Shown here: one piece after another, positions 13,831 to 26,397 of the stretch
How positions within the stretch are numbered: the first letter of the stretch is position 1
How the letters are laid out: each line of letters starts with the position of its first letter
NCBI RefSeq assembly: GCF_905220415.1
Contig: NC_059554.1
Coordinates: 4,489,001-4,553,000 of the forward strand
Source of the DNA: Colias croceus
Taxonomy: Eukaryota; Arthropoda; Insecta; Lepidoptera; Pieridae
Direction of reading: 5' to 3'
DNA length: 64,000 nt
Translations under genes and position numbers: made by a program
The notes under the pieces: generated by a model
What the model saw: only the letters and a program-made list of their open reading frames with translations
Database searches by the model: none
Told to the model about the DNA's origin: nothing

Positions 13831-16800
13831 AGTGTCACGTTTCCATCTATCGCTTGGATGTACTAATATCGGCTATCACGTGTTTCCTTTAGAGAAACTT
13901 GCTTTGAATTACGGTATTGATGCGGTTTCATTCATTAAGACGAAACATAAGGTACATATTAGAATATGGTTACATGTTATACAGGTTGCTTTGCAATTCA
14001 ACATCTAGAAAATGGTATAAGTACCACTATACCAGTAGAATACTATATTATATGAATGATATTTATGTTAATAATGAACTTATACGAGACATGGCATTCA
14101 AAAAATGGAAGAATGCTAAAGCTAGTCTTGAAAAATGGCTTCAATAGTACCAAATAAAACCTTTTGCCTCACGCACAGCGCACTAATTTCAAATTATAAT
14201 TTACACCATTTGTTTTTATATGTTGCGTAAATTTTACATTTCATTAAATTAATATAAAGTTTATTTTCCTAATCGTCAAAGGAACACGAAATAATCTAAT
14301 GTTTTTTTGTTAGACAAAATAGTAAGATTTACTTGTGTCTTGTACGAACGAATATTCAATACCGTTTAATATTGAAAATCCGCTTGCTACACCGACATCC
14401 AGCTATGTGGACACTACATCCGATATTAACATTTGTAAATACATAATTTACAATAGAAAATTACTTCATTAATTAATGTACGATGTTTATGATTACTAAA
14501 TAATTTTAATAGAAACTGATTTAATATTATCGGACATTTAATTGAATGTATGTACCTACTATATGTACATTGTACATATAATGTGTGATGCGTCGATTGC
14601 TCTTTCAACAACGAAAATTATTCAGAATAGAAAACAATCTTTTTATAGAGTGATACTATTAAAACTTACTAAGTTATAATTGTAGAGAAAGAAAATTGTA
14701 GAGCTTTCTTTAACCTAGTTTTTTAAATAGGTACATCAATACATCGTTTTATTTAATAAATAAGAAGTGAATGTATAACAGTGTACTTTAATTAATATTA
14801 AATAAATAATGTGATAAGAGCATTGAGAAATATTATCAAAGTTCCCCAGACCACGGCGCGGCGTCACTAACCTTACAACAAAAATCACGCATCCGAATTT
14901 CTGGGAAGTAATCTTAGCTTACAAAATCGTGTATTTTACACAAACAAAAAGGTCCGGTGCCACACTGTCTGAAGCCACAAAGGGCGATCTTTTTACAAAT
15001 CGTACCTTAGAAATGCAACCTGTGCAGCTTCTCAAAAATCGTCCTTATGGCAATGCTCATTCCGTATAATTCCACCTTTAGTGATTCGCTATAATGAGCA
15101 ATGTTTTTGTATTTCGGCTCAACAATATGGTGCTCTACCGGATATAGTTTGATTGTCCTCGTATAAAAAGCATATTTACGATTATGCACGAGCGATTTGT
15201 CGCTGTCACTCGATACCCCATAGCAAAGCCTGCGGCGATTATTGTATCAACTTACAGAATCATGAATATCAGTGTGCCATCAATATATTGTGTTCATTGT
15301 TGAGCTTGTTATCTTATTTTTTACATATTCTAAGGGAAACATACCCCATTGAGCAAGAGATCAAAATATTATATTGCAGATATTTTCTGCAAATCATTCG
15401 GAAGCTCTTTTAGATTTAAATGCCAACATAATATAATGTCATAGTTTACTTTACAAAAAGTATATTCAATTCTGGTGTAATTGAACACGAATATAATCAA
15501 TAAACGATTCAATATAATTTATTTTTTGTTTAAAATGAATCATACTTCTAACCAAAGCTGTTGTAAAACAAGGGCAATCGAAATGTCAAACGAAATTATC
15601 GCGATATCTCATTCGATGAGTTTCAACAAATCAACACTTTACGCTTTCAAAATATTGTGTCAAGAATACGCACCGTTTTCGAGAAATGATCAATCATAAG
15701 GCGCGAGGTGATTTTTCACGACTCTTGTTTTTCCAATATACTAAATTAACCGCGTTAAATTTAGCACAAAATATGACAGAAATAATCGAACTGTTGACAG
15801 TTTGCCTCTGTCACCTGTTAGTTAATTTACCACGTGTTGTAATTTGGCTCAGCAATTAGTGTTTATCAATAGATCGTGTTAACTAAAATATAAAATGATG
15901 TCACTTCTAGTTTCTACCATAGGTTCTCCATTTAAGAGTCCGTGTTTCCTAATCGATACAAAGGAAACGTAAATTAATTAACCACTTCATTATTAATTTA
16001 TTAAATGTTGAAATAGCTCTCTGCTTATAAAACGACTTTGGTGAGATTAATAACATACAAAAAATAACCTCTTGGATTTCCGTTTCATTCAGTCGTTAAA
16101 TGAAATAATCGTATGTATGCATTCGTTTTTTATCAGCGTTATTACTGTTCTAAATTTTTTATCATTCTAGCAAATGACTCATTCATATACACGCTTAATT
16201 TTAGATTAAGAACACGTCTTACATTTGCATACATTAAGATTAGCGAATTTAGATTAACTTACCTGTGAAAAATAATTGATATTCGATATGTAATTCTAAT
16301 ACTGGTCACTCATGTAAGTATGCAATATATTAGACATATCCGAGCAGTCATTTTGTTTTAATGAGAATTAAACAATAATTGTATAACTAATTTCATTCGA
16401 CATAATATATTATTGCATTTCAAATATTACTGACCGCGAAAGTAGAAACTGAATGGATGAAGCAGTTTTTCTAGTGGCTCGTTGTAAGCCCGTTAGTGAA
16501 TGAACCAAGACCGGTTTGAGCTTCGTTCGTCAGAACATCAGGAGCACATCACATGAGACTTTAAGTGTCTTATGAATACATTCACATTGGTGATTTAGCG
16601 ATGGGAAAAAGGCATTTATAAAAGTTGTCTACATATTTATGATTATTTGCGTTGTCAAACTCATCCGCTCTACAATTAACGCTTATTAATTTATGCCTTA
16701 TTTATTCTAATTTTACTGGTTGCGATAAATATTTATAAGATAAAATGCTTAAAATTAAGGCTATATTTAGAAAAACAAATACCAAATCGTTTTTGTCACA

Positions 16801-17520
16801 TCATACATGCAAACATATATAAAAAATAGCATTTTGAAAAAGCCTTAGTTATACAAAAATCAAATTTGAAAGCTTTTAAATATCAACCGAAAGTTTTAGA
16901 GAGCGGCTGTAGCGCAAAAAGCGAAAACCTGGTGTGCTATAATTTACTTTTCTGTTAATATGCACAAATGTTCATTTCTAATGCAGATGAAGTTGTCTAT
17001 ATGGTACCTAAGGTTGGATTCTATAGAACCTTTTGGTATTTTGAGGTTGAAGTTACAGCCAAAGGATGTTATGCCATTCGTACGTAACAGGACGTTACGT
17101 AAAAATTTAAGCGACCCGCGATATAACATCCTGTATAGACTTGCATATTTTGGCATTTGACTTTGTGTGACTCACATGTAATTATGAATATATAAGCAAT
17201 TACATCTATAAAATATTTATTTATTTGTAATATATATACGCCGTGTTTTTAACCAATTATGACTTGTTTTAAAACTTGTCCAGTTTATGACTTAAAATTG
17301 TTTTTGATATAAATGCGTAATAAATGTACAATTAATTTATATTTTAATAGATCAATTTTGAAATCTGGAACATAAAATACAGTTTTAAAGACGACAAAAA
17401 ACGTATCGCTAGAAGCATCTATTATGTACATCAATAATTAATAATTCCTGTTATTATATTGTAACCCTTTGCCCGTAAAGATAAGGGTGGCTCTTATAAC
17501 TGTCATCTTTTTTAATTCAG
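13831..17520. other. Gene-free stretch with a possible LINE scrap
   Basis: No supported gene. The end of a 76-codon frame (about 14040-14147) reads as ELIRDMAFKKWKNAKASLEK, reminiscent of the linker between endonuclease and reverse transcriptase in jockey/CR1-type LINEs. It is short and then interrupted. Other open frames (15153-15413, 16944-17160) show no recognisable features. Confidence 0.45.
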
Positions 17521-17583
17521 GAAGAGGCGTGGTCATCCGGCATCTTCCAACGGGACCCCACTGTGTGTCGATTTAATAATTGA
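17521..17583 (+). CDS. Possible short terminal exon (uncertain)
   Basis: A strong-looking splice acceptor (CATCTTTTTTAATTCAG, ending at 17520) is followed by 20 codons and a TGA. They read EEAWSSGIFQRDPTVCRFNN, with GC-rich codons in an AT-rich region. The good pyrimidine tract and clean short frame suggest a last coding exon or a cryptic exon on the plus strand. I found no upstream partner exon and no nearby AATAAA, so this may be chance. Confidence 0.22.
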   Translation, partial: EEAWSSGIFQRDPTVCRFNN

Positions 17584-20500
17584 AACTTAATACCAATGTC
17601 TTTTTAAGGAACGCGTTTTAGGACTTAAAAGGACATCTACCATATGCTCTAGCTAGGGATGATTTTATAAGGGTGCATAATAATGTGTTTATGTAACCAT
17701 TGTGTAAAGGAAACTTGTTTTTAAATAGATATGATTATGTGTTGTCAAGTTAATATCTGCACATTATCCAGTTCAGTTCGTGAAAGAAGCAACCATTAAG
17801 AAACCATAGAGTGAAAATAATTATAATCAAAAGATCTTAATTTAATTTAAAGTTAAGATAAGTCACCAAAATACAACACGATTTTCATCACTTTAAATAA
17901 CACATTAATTAAATAACACATTAATTAAAGAATTAATTATCAGCCGTCGTTATCTGTCCATCTGTGAGCTTTCATCAGCATGTTTACAAACATTTCTCAC
18001 GCTAATTTGTTATCGTGACGTGGTGTCAAATGTTATTTCAACGGGACAAAAATTAAACTATTTCCTAATTAAAAACTATTAAAAATCGACTTAGACGCGA
18101 GCGTCGCCCACTTCCGTATTTATTTGTGGTTAACCCTTCACCAGCTATTAGAGGAGTGTCGGGGTTAAATGAGACATATTTCAAAGCGGTGCCGATCGCT
18201 GACGGCCTTAATGAGATGTCGCCACGGGCTATTTTCAGATGTAAATACAGGAACGGGCGATAAAATGACGATTCGAATAAAACGGTACACTTTTTAACGG
18301 CTCGGTTTGGGCGCTCATTTGGTGTCATCTGGAAATCAGATTTATTTACTGTTTTAACTTACATTCAGATTAAATTCGAACTTTATTTATTTAGGATATA
18401 CTACAGCATCTAGCTGAAATGAATAGCAACGTAGCTAAAATACTATTTGATTAACGTTTTCAGATATCTTTAGGTTTCTGTTACATGTACAATATCGTAT
18501 TAAAAAAATCTTTATCAAATACAGATAAAACAAAAAATTGTCATAGGCAAGTCGATGTTGATGTATCTCTGTGTAGGTGTACATATATGACTGTGTGTGT
18601 GTGCGTTTCTTGAATGATTCGTAAATGGAGCGTATTAGATGGACGATCAGTCCACGCGTACATATGATAAGCTTCAGTGGTTGCTTTATGATTTGTCTAA
18701 CAGACTGGAACAATCAGATGAACTGTAACCATGAAAAAAATGACCAAGTGAATGAATTTCGTATATGCTTTCTGAACTGTAGTTTTAATTAATTAACTTT
18801 TTGCGCAAAGTAGGTTACGTACACAGTAAGTATATATACAATATACATGGTTGTACTTATCGATAAGGTTCAATTACGATCCCATGGTTTGTTAATTCGA
18901 AATTTTCCTTGTAACTCGTGTCGTAACTCGTAACTAATTTACAAAAGTAATTTTTTATTCCGTTGATATATTATGAAGAAATTTATTACAGTTTATAAAT
19001 TAAATGTTTATTTCGTAATAATGTTTCTCAAATAAAAATAAAATTATATTTTTGAAGCTAGTAAATCATTTTTTATTCCAAAAGGACAAGACACCAAGCA
19101 AATTTTCCCACGAGTGTCAACCAGTGACAGTTCGTACAGGACCGGTATGGTTAATTAAATACAATATTAATAAACAGTCCATTAACAACGAATTCTTAAC
19201 GGAAAAAAATTGTCATTTCAAAACATCTCACGGCTCAGTGATAGCTTTTATTTGTTAAATTATGACGTTGTTACTTTTTAACGCTGACATGAAAACTTAA
19301 TTAACGAAAAATGTCTAATGACGCTTCGGATGCGTAACCAAGTAGCTCGCTTGTGCGCGGTTGCTATAAAATGCTTATAGATTCGTAATAAAGTGGACAG
19401 TGAAAAATTTACTTCTGCATTTTTAAAATTATAGATTTCTATGCTTTATTGCTAGTCTTGTTTCCAAATAATTTAAAAAAGTATTTGCAAGTTATTGCAA
19501 GAAATTATTTGCAAGTTGCCTTTAGTAAACAAATGGTCTATTTAATTCGAGGCCTTACATAGGAATATGCTCTGTTTCAAATAGCCGCTTTGACACATGC
19601 AAGATATAAATTATAGCATGTAGCCCAGTGTAGCTGACAGCCAGGCTAGCTGCGTTCAACTGTCGCTGGTTCAGAAGGATATCAAACCCCTTTCAATTGA
19701 CTGTGGAAATAAGAGCCGGTGGTGTGGCAGGAAACTGTCACCGAAGCACTAATTTAACTTGCCGCGTGGTTTCAGCTTATCTGCGACCAGTTTCGCACAC
19801 CGTGGGAATTACACCTACATTCGCAAATGCTGCATTATTTATAGGGTTATGCATCGAGATCGCAGGCGCCGGTAAGGTTATACTTTCACCTTTATTAGTA
19901 CTTAAATTGTTGTTTCCCGTCGTAGTGATTAAGTCTACTGCTGTCTTGTTATAGCTTCCAATGAGATAGCTTAATGGACAAATTACATGTGAAATAAAAA
20001 TGACTGCAATCTCTCTTTCTTTTTATTTTGTAAAAAAGGTTACTGTGTATAATAAAATGGAAATAATATGTAGATATGTTATTTTTGTCCATTATTACGA
20101 GTTGCAATTTAAAAAAGAAATGTAATTTAAATTAACGGTTGGTAACCCTAACTACATTGCAGCATCCCATTCATAGTTGAATGAGGCATGTTTAAATGTA
20201 TATGTGTATGTGTCTTTATACACACGTGTAAGCTACCAACATAAAAATTACTGACGAAACAACATTGGAACTACTTACAAATAAATTGCCGGTACCGATT
20301 CGAATTACTGATTAAATAACGACCTCCTTTGTCTCGAAGTAATCGAAAAAGATATTAATGTGAGTATAGTAATTCTGACCGTATAATGCGACAGAAGTAA
20401 TGCTCTGGAGGTGTCTTTTATGGTTGTAATAGGTCTATTTTTGTATAAATTAATGGATCAGCGTTGGAATCGTAAAAGTTACATAAAGAATAACAGTGAA

Positions 20501-22323
20501 GGATGTGTGTTTTCAAAGGGACGTAGGTTTAAAAGGGACGACAGTGTATCTTGGTTAAACGCAAATAAATTTTGAGTGCATTACGCACTGTGGGTGATGA
20601 ATAACGTCCTCCTTTCGGCCTCGTAACCCTTTCAAATTGATGACTATGTATCATTTATGTTTAAATTAAATGGATGAATGTTTTACTATTAAGATATTTT
20701 TTAAACCACTTAGAGGTTATATCGAGTATAATAAAATTCGTAGTATGAAAAGTGTTTATCTGTCGTGACCTAAATGTCTCACCTTGACGACGAAATGACC
20801 TTTGTTTAAATTAATTATGTAGATCTTTAAATAATTAGTATGATACCTATTTACTTTACTGGATCATTATTATCAAAAGCATTATTGGAGGTTTTATTAT
20901 TATTATCCATTGAAAAAAGTTGTAGTTTTATAATATTTTAATTAAAATCATAAACATGTTGATTCTCATAGGTCAAATATATGGATAACACTTCGAAATT
21001 ATATTAGGCCATTACATATTATTCCTTTATTTTAGAATCTCCCAAAAACAAATTAGTTTCACATTTATATTATTCTGAGAAACTGGTCCAGCATGCGTTT
21101 TTATCTTACAAAAGTTCTACGAAAGAAATAAATAATGACATGACTTATAATAAGAGTTGAACTCAAAAACTGTTATAGTGTTCGTAAGTTCAACGGCTCC
21201 CATGATTACTGAACGTACCACTATCCACTAGTTACTACCTCTACCTCTAGTGTTACGTCATATAGCTGATGATAGATAATTTCATTTTCATACGAAATAA
21301 AACGAATGTAATTGGTTTATCTTATAGTCTTGAGTTGTGTGATTACTACGATTACACGTTTGGTTGTAAAGGATTACTGCGATAAGCGTGTAAGCTTTAA
21401 TATTGAAAGAAGATCAATAGGGTGTGTCGTAAACATATTATAATACCTATTTCAGTAATGCTTCAGTATCATAATTTATAAGTAAAAATGTCAGTATAAA
21501 ATTTCTACGAGATAACATCAATGAAAAGTTATCGTAGTAAAGATATTGTGCTGCTCTTTTTAATTAAAAAATATTTTGTTTCATTCATCTATTTTTCATT
21601 AATATAATAAATTAAATAAATAAATAAATAAATAAATAACACATTCGTATAAAAGTTCAAATTATGACAGTTAATTGATAATAAACCGTAATGCACTTCA
21701 CGCACTTTAGTAATGGCAGTTAACGAATTACTAGCCACGATTTAATTACAGCATTAATAGCCGGGTTTATTGAAGACGGTAGCCGATCCAATTACAAAAT
21801 GTTAGAAAGTTCGGATGTGGAACGAATCTTTGGTAAATTATTGCTGTAACAACTACGCTGTAGAATCTATTCCAACGCGCCTTCAGAAACTGTTCCAATT
21901 TTTCGATCTAATATTTATTGTACCTACTATAAATATTGTTTCGTAAAGTTACGATTTACTCATTAATTATTTAATGGGAGGTATTTTTATTTGTTGTTAC
22001 ATGTAACAAATATATTCAAGTCATCATTTACGTTAAAGCTGTGCAGTGCTATCGTTTTAAACAGCGTATTTGTTCTATTTCTATGCGAATAAGGTTGCTG
22101 TGATGAATATTATTATCGATACAGCTTCCGTGTTCCTTGTTCGTGTTTAAATAATTAGATTCTTTATTGTATGCAGCAGTACTTTTGTTCCATAGAAAAA
22201 ATGAGGTAATAAAAAACTTGTTCTGTTCTGAAGACTTGACACAGGCGATGAAGATATAGCGATGAGATAATATTATATTGTGATTATGATATCCCTACGA
22301 TCTAACAAGCTACATATTCATTC
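17584..22323. other. Gene-free stretch
   Basis: No supported exon. A moderately GC-rich block at 18090-18330 has an 87-codon minus-strand frame, and 19620-19950 has an 85-codon plus-strand frame. Neither has recognisable domains or splice context. A (TAAA)n simple repeat lies at about 21610-21640. Confidence 0.5.
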
Positions 22324-22517
22324 CTAGCTGCTCCACGCGGTTTCACCCCCGTGGATCCACTGGACCTGTCGGTCGTAGCGTGATGGTATATGGCCTATAA
22401 CCGTCCTCGATAAATGAGCTATCTAACACCGAAAGAATTTTTCAAATCGGACCAGTAGTTCCCGAGATTAGCGCGTTTAAACAAACAAACTCTTCAGCTT
22501 TATAATATTAGTATAGA
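22324..22517 (-). mobile_element. Non-autonomous Helitron (Lep1-like)
   Basis: Read on the minus strand the element begins TCTATACTAATATTATAAAG directly after a host A, as expected for a Helitron 5' end (A^TC). It continues through a GTTTGTTTGTTTAAACGCGC segment typical of a very common lepidopteran repeat, and ends in CAGCTAG (CTRR). Before that end lies a CCACG...CGTGG stem. The base after CTAG is G rather than the expected T, so the 3' border is mutated or approximate. It has no coding capacity. Helitron end rules are established; assignment to the Lep1-like group is from recognition. Confidence 0.75.
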
Positions 22518-23512
22518 TTTGGAGAGACTTTTTATTGACTCTCTTCCTTACAATTAATGTCATTTCTTATACAAGAAACATTTAAAGAACTCTACAATAT
22601 AAAACAAAGTTAAAAGAACATTTTACACAAAGGTTTCAATAAATAATTTGTTATCTACAAATCCCTATGTCTTATAAAGAAGTTCAACGCGCTTAGTCCC
22701 TTCGGGCGAAGGCTGCATACATTGCACCTTAGATCCAGTACGAGGCTAGTAAATCTCGACCAGATCAATGATCTTTAAATCGTGAGACGGCGCCGGCGCA
22801 GTGGGAGGAGGCCTGCTACGAAACACCTGCCGCCCAAGTACTATGAACCAGCTAGCACACATACAAACTCACGTTTGAGGAAATATATAACCTGCACTCA
22901 TATACATAGAGTCCAGTTTATAAAAGGTTATAGTCACAAATCGGTAGATGATCTTAAACTGATTCTGGGAGAACTGTTATGTCGATATTTATAATGGTTA
23001 TTTAATTTTTTGTTGAGCTTCTTAACAGATCTTTCTACGACAATCAATTGCTAAACTGAGAGATGCTCAAGTAAACGGTAGATTAAATAGGTGATAAGAA
23101 AGAATATACATACAATTATGTACATCTATTTCACATATCAACTGCCGTATAACGATCCTTAATAACTACCTACATATAATTCAATGTGTTTAACATTCGC
23201 TGTTAAAAATAACTTATGTAAAAGACATGGCGTAATCTTATTTGAAATTTTGAAGTCTATCTAATAAACTAATAGAGCCTAATTATAATTTTGAAAAAAA
23301 TGGTTGAAACAATTTATTTTTTATTTATACTCCACGCAGAAAATAAATGACTACTTACATACATTGTGCAAAAACAGCTACCGTTACATCATTTGATACA
23401 GATCGAAATTAGCAAGTCATTATAGATATCCTTACAGATAATACACGAATGATTACGAAACTACACTGTTATAATACGATCAAATTATAACTATAGGTAT
23501 AATAAATAATAA
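22518..23512. other. Gene-free stretch
   Basis: No supported exon. A 70-codon arginine-rich frame at 22782-22994 begins in a small GC-rich patch and resembles a decayed retroelement piece, but nothing identifies it. Confidence 0.4.
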
Positions 23513-24850
23513 TTTATTTTATTTATTTATTTATTTATAACATTTATTTCAGGTAACAGACAATAAATTGTACAGACCCATAGAATAAATACCTTACAGA
23601 CTAACATACATATAATATTTTATAACTAAAACTATTAAGCACTACACTATAAACAATTCACGGCACTGGCAGTGTCATATTTCGCTGAATGGGCTTCGGC
23701 TGGGTGTTGCGAAGTCGCCCGCGAAACCGCCGGAACACGACACCACGGGGCCAGAACTCCTCGCTCATGAAGATCGACAGCTGCTCGCTTGGTACACGCA
23801 CAACAAATGAATTAAAATTCAAATTATTGCGCGGCTCCAGGCGCTGGACCCTCACGATAAACTTGGTCTTAACCCGCACATACTCGACTACATCAGAAGC
23901 TTGGGTGGAGTGGTGCAGGCGGGACACGTACAGCTGCGTCGTCGGTATGGCGGGCCGCAGCAGGTGGTTGTTACCGATCGGGGCGGTACCGCACTTGTTG
24001 GAGGAGGGCTTCTTTTTCTTCTTCCTTTTCTCTACCTTTGTAAAGCCCTCCTCATCGAGTGGATGACTATTCACGCTCGACAAGTGTGCCGCACGGCGCG
24101 GGGAGTCCCTGTGCTTAACGGGATCTCCATCTCGGGTGATTTCTTGCCGCTTTACGGGAGGCTTGGCGGCAGCGGCCGCGTAGCCAGCCGGTGTCGGGTT
24201 GGCTACACGAGGCGGGCTCTCCGGGGGAGGCGCGGGTCGGGCGGGGCGCGGCGTGACGCGGTCGACGGCCGGCGGCGTCGTCAAATTCGCTGACTCGAAA
24301 GTCTCACGTTGCGCTCCACGACGTGTGTTCACATATGAAACCTCCGTTGACCTACATAATGAAATTGAATCGCGCAGGGCGACGACCTCATTACGCAGAT
24401 CGTTGATGGTGGATTGGGAAGCTCCAAATTTAAACTCCATCTCCTTTAGGGCAGTCCTTAATGAAGTGATGTCCTTAAGAAGGCGGGTGACGTCGACGTG
24501 GTCGAATGTGACGGGAGGCAGCTTACGCAAATCCTTCGCCACGAAAGTCGGCACGTCGTCCGGATCGGTCTCCTTGAACACCTTGATGATGTCCCGTAGA
24601 CTCCTCTCTCCCTTCTCGTCCCTCCTGCGAGACGGCATCCGGTCGGCCATATTCAATGCCGAAAAGAGAAGTGATTTGGCGTCACGTATCTCTTCTTCCG
24701 TAAAATTGCTGGTGCAAATTTGCTCTATGCTAACTTCATCCATGACATCCAGCTGATACTGCAGAAATGCCAGGACTTCATTAGGAACAAGCGTAGCGCT
24801 CATTGTTGCGAGCGATAACGTCGACAATAAAAAATATTAATTATTTTTTA
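23513..24850 (-). mobile_element. ORF1-only non-LTR retroelement (half-LINE-like)
   Basis: A GC-rich island contains one ORF (24803-23658, minus) followed by about 100 bases of 3' sequence, an AATAAA (minus strand, 23548-23543) and a (TAAA)n tail (23538-23513). The layout of 5' leader, ORF1, short 3' UTR and simple-repeat tail fits a non-LTR element. No reverse transcriptase or endonuclease frame is present between ORF and tail or elsewhere nearby. The left (5') border near 24850 is a guess and no target-site duplication was found. It could be an ORF1-only derivative (compare mammalian HAL1) or a retrocopied or domesticated ORF1 gene. Confidence 0.6.
23658..24803 (-). CDS. ORF1-like retrotransposon protein, 381 aa, intact
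   Basis: The longest intact frame in the window. I place the start at the ATG at 24803; an upstream in-frame TTG at 24827 would add 8 residues but is unlikely. Residues 1-100 are helical and end in the segment VPTFVAKDLRKLPPVTFDHV, which I associate with transposon-borne ORFs of invertebrates. Residues about 102-148 have a leucine heptad pattern (coiled coil). Residues 176-205 are proline-rich, and 211-213 end an alanine run. Residues 258-265 are a lysine/arginine cluster, plausible for nucleic-acid binding. Residues about 290-352 look like an RRM-type ORF1 domain (TQLYVSRLH ... FVVRVP). There is no zinc knuckle or enzyme motif. In LINEs, ORF1p coats the element RNA. The frame has no stop, so it is young or under selection. 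GC content is far above the flanks. Confidence 0.7.
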   Translation of the reverse strand: MSATLVPNEVLAFLQYQLDVMDEVSIEQICTSNFTEEEIRDAKSLLFSALNMADRMPSRRRDEKGERSLRDIIKVFKETDPDDVPTFVAKDLRKLPPVTFDHVDVTRLLKDITSLRTALKEMEFKFGASQSTINDLRNEVVALRDSISLCRSTEVSYVNTRRGAQRETFESANLTTPPAVDRVTPRPARPAPPPESPPRVANPTPAGYAAAAAKPPVKRQEITRDGDPVKHRDSPRRAAHLSSVNSHPLDEEGFTKVEKRKKKKKPSSNKCGTAPIGNNHLLRPAIPTTQLYVSRLHHSTQASDVVEYVRVKTKFIVRVQRLEPRNNLNFNSFVVRVPSEQLSIFMSEEFWPRGVVFRRFRGRLRNTQPKPIQRNMTLPVP

Positions 24851-26129
24851 TGCATATTCTGCACAGCGCAATGCGTCCGCTTTTGAGCGCGCATTGCACT
24901 AGACACCAATAATACATGCTTATATTTTTTCAGTCCCATTAAAGAACAATAACTACTTAAATATAAAGTCAGCTACTACAAAATAAATGTAACGTATTAT
25001 CTAGAATTCATTTAATTGTAGGAACTATAGTTGCGTTAATACAGGAACTACTCGTGTAAATCTACAATACATACTATACACAAACGATATACCCATATAA
25101 TTTCAATGAATGAACGTGTTACCAAAACCTATATAATATAAGAGAAAGTTAAAGCTCGAATCAAAATTGAACACGAAATAAGCTAGTAGCCGTTCTACAT
25201 CGATTGAGATAAAAAGAATACAAGTGATAAGTACAGCTCAATCAGAGGCCAACGAGCCGCCGTCGATCTCTCGTTGAGATAACGAAGATAATGGTCAGCC
25301 ATGGACCTTGGTTGTTCGGACAATGCTATCCGAGATATCTACAGATAGTTAGTATGGGATATTTTCATTATGTCTAAACGATATCGCTTCAAAAAAGTTA
25401 TATGAGAACTTCTGTCGTTTTTAGGAACAGTTTTTGCACGGGTGAAATTATAATTTGTATGGATACATTTTTATTTTTTACTATACTCATACCTACCTTT
25501 TTATTAGCAAATAGATATTTAAAAGAAACAAACTTTACTGCGGATTGAAGTCCACAATACGTAAGTCTATCGGAGTCTGTGAGCAGCAAATGTAGAGTTT
25601 TACGACATTCTTATTACAATTTAGAAACAATCGTTTGAAATATGTTTTTTATTCCGTAACATAAACTATTAAAGTGCACAATAATTAAAATGCATATAAA
25701 CATTATCAATAATTTCTAACACATTTTATAATAATACATCTAACTTAAAGCAGATGCTTATGAGCTTTTGATCAGGTGTAGCGACGAATCGTTTCGTTCT
25801 TGCAAATAAAAAATACGTAGGCTCAAATTAAATAGCTATTATAAATAATTTTATTGCGTTTAAAATAAAGATTAAAACCGTCTTTACACCCATAACGGTT
25901 ATTTCATACTTCACAGTAAAATAGATTTATTGCTTACCTAGCGTACCTACTTATAAATAACGTTTATTAAAGTATAATTATGTTGAGACTACATTTTTAC
26001 GAGATTTTTACATACTTGTTTTATCTCATATCATTTACGAAAACAATGTTTCACAAAATTCCTTATAAATCGAAATTTCATACGAATTGTTATCAATTAT
26101 TTTCTTTTATTCTCAGAATTATGTATCGA
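24851..26129. other. Gene-free stretch
   Basis: No supported exon or recognisable repeat. A small, more GC-rich patch at 25240-25310 carries no coding signal. Confidence 0.5.
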
Positions 26130-26330
26130 TTAGCTTGCGGGACTCGAACCTCGTACTTCGTTCTTCGAAAGCGTCGCGAGACGCGTGCTAGCTCTTTCAT
26201 CTTCGCCGACAAAGCGTGCCGCTCTTATCTCGAGTCGAGTCTGTACCAACAGTGACAATAATGTTCTTTGTGGTTGCCCGTTGCCTTTTTGTGTACTTCC
26301 CCAAACTTTGTCAACTTTAAGCGAAGGAAG
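26130..26330 (-). repeat. tRNA-derived SINE-like relic
   Basis: On the minus strand GGTTCGAGTCCC, a near-perfect RNA polymerase III B box, lies at about 26138-26149. An A-box-like TAGCACGCGTC sits some 40 bases upstream of it. The intervening arms do not fold into a good tRNA cloverleaf: the T-stem is mispaired and there is no clear anticodon arm. A SINE head or degenerate tRNA is therefore more likely than a functional tRNA. The 82-codon minus frame across it looks like a by-product. Confidence 0.35.
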
Positions 26331-26397
26331 TTGCCAATGCCGTTTTGTAAGATTAGATTTCGCTAAGAGGTTTTTCATAAATGGACCTAAGATCTAG

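Noticed and set aside
14040..14147. Possible jockey/CR1 reverse transcriptase linker (RDMAFKKWKNAKASLEKW)
   Set aside because: Too short to call. No adjoining reverse transcriptase motif such as YxDD was seen.
23689..24756. Plus-strand frames of 125, 130 and 185 codons
   Set aside because: They are shadows of the GC-rich minus-strand ORF1 gene.
26138..26220. Functional tRNA gene on the minus strand
   Set aside because: B box present, but the T-stem and anticodon arm do not pair.
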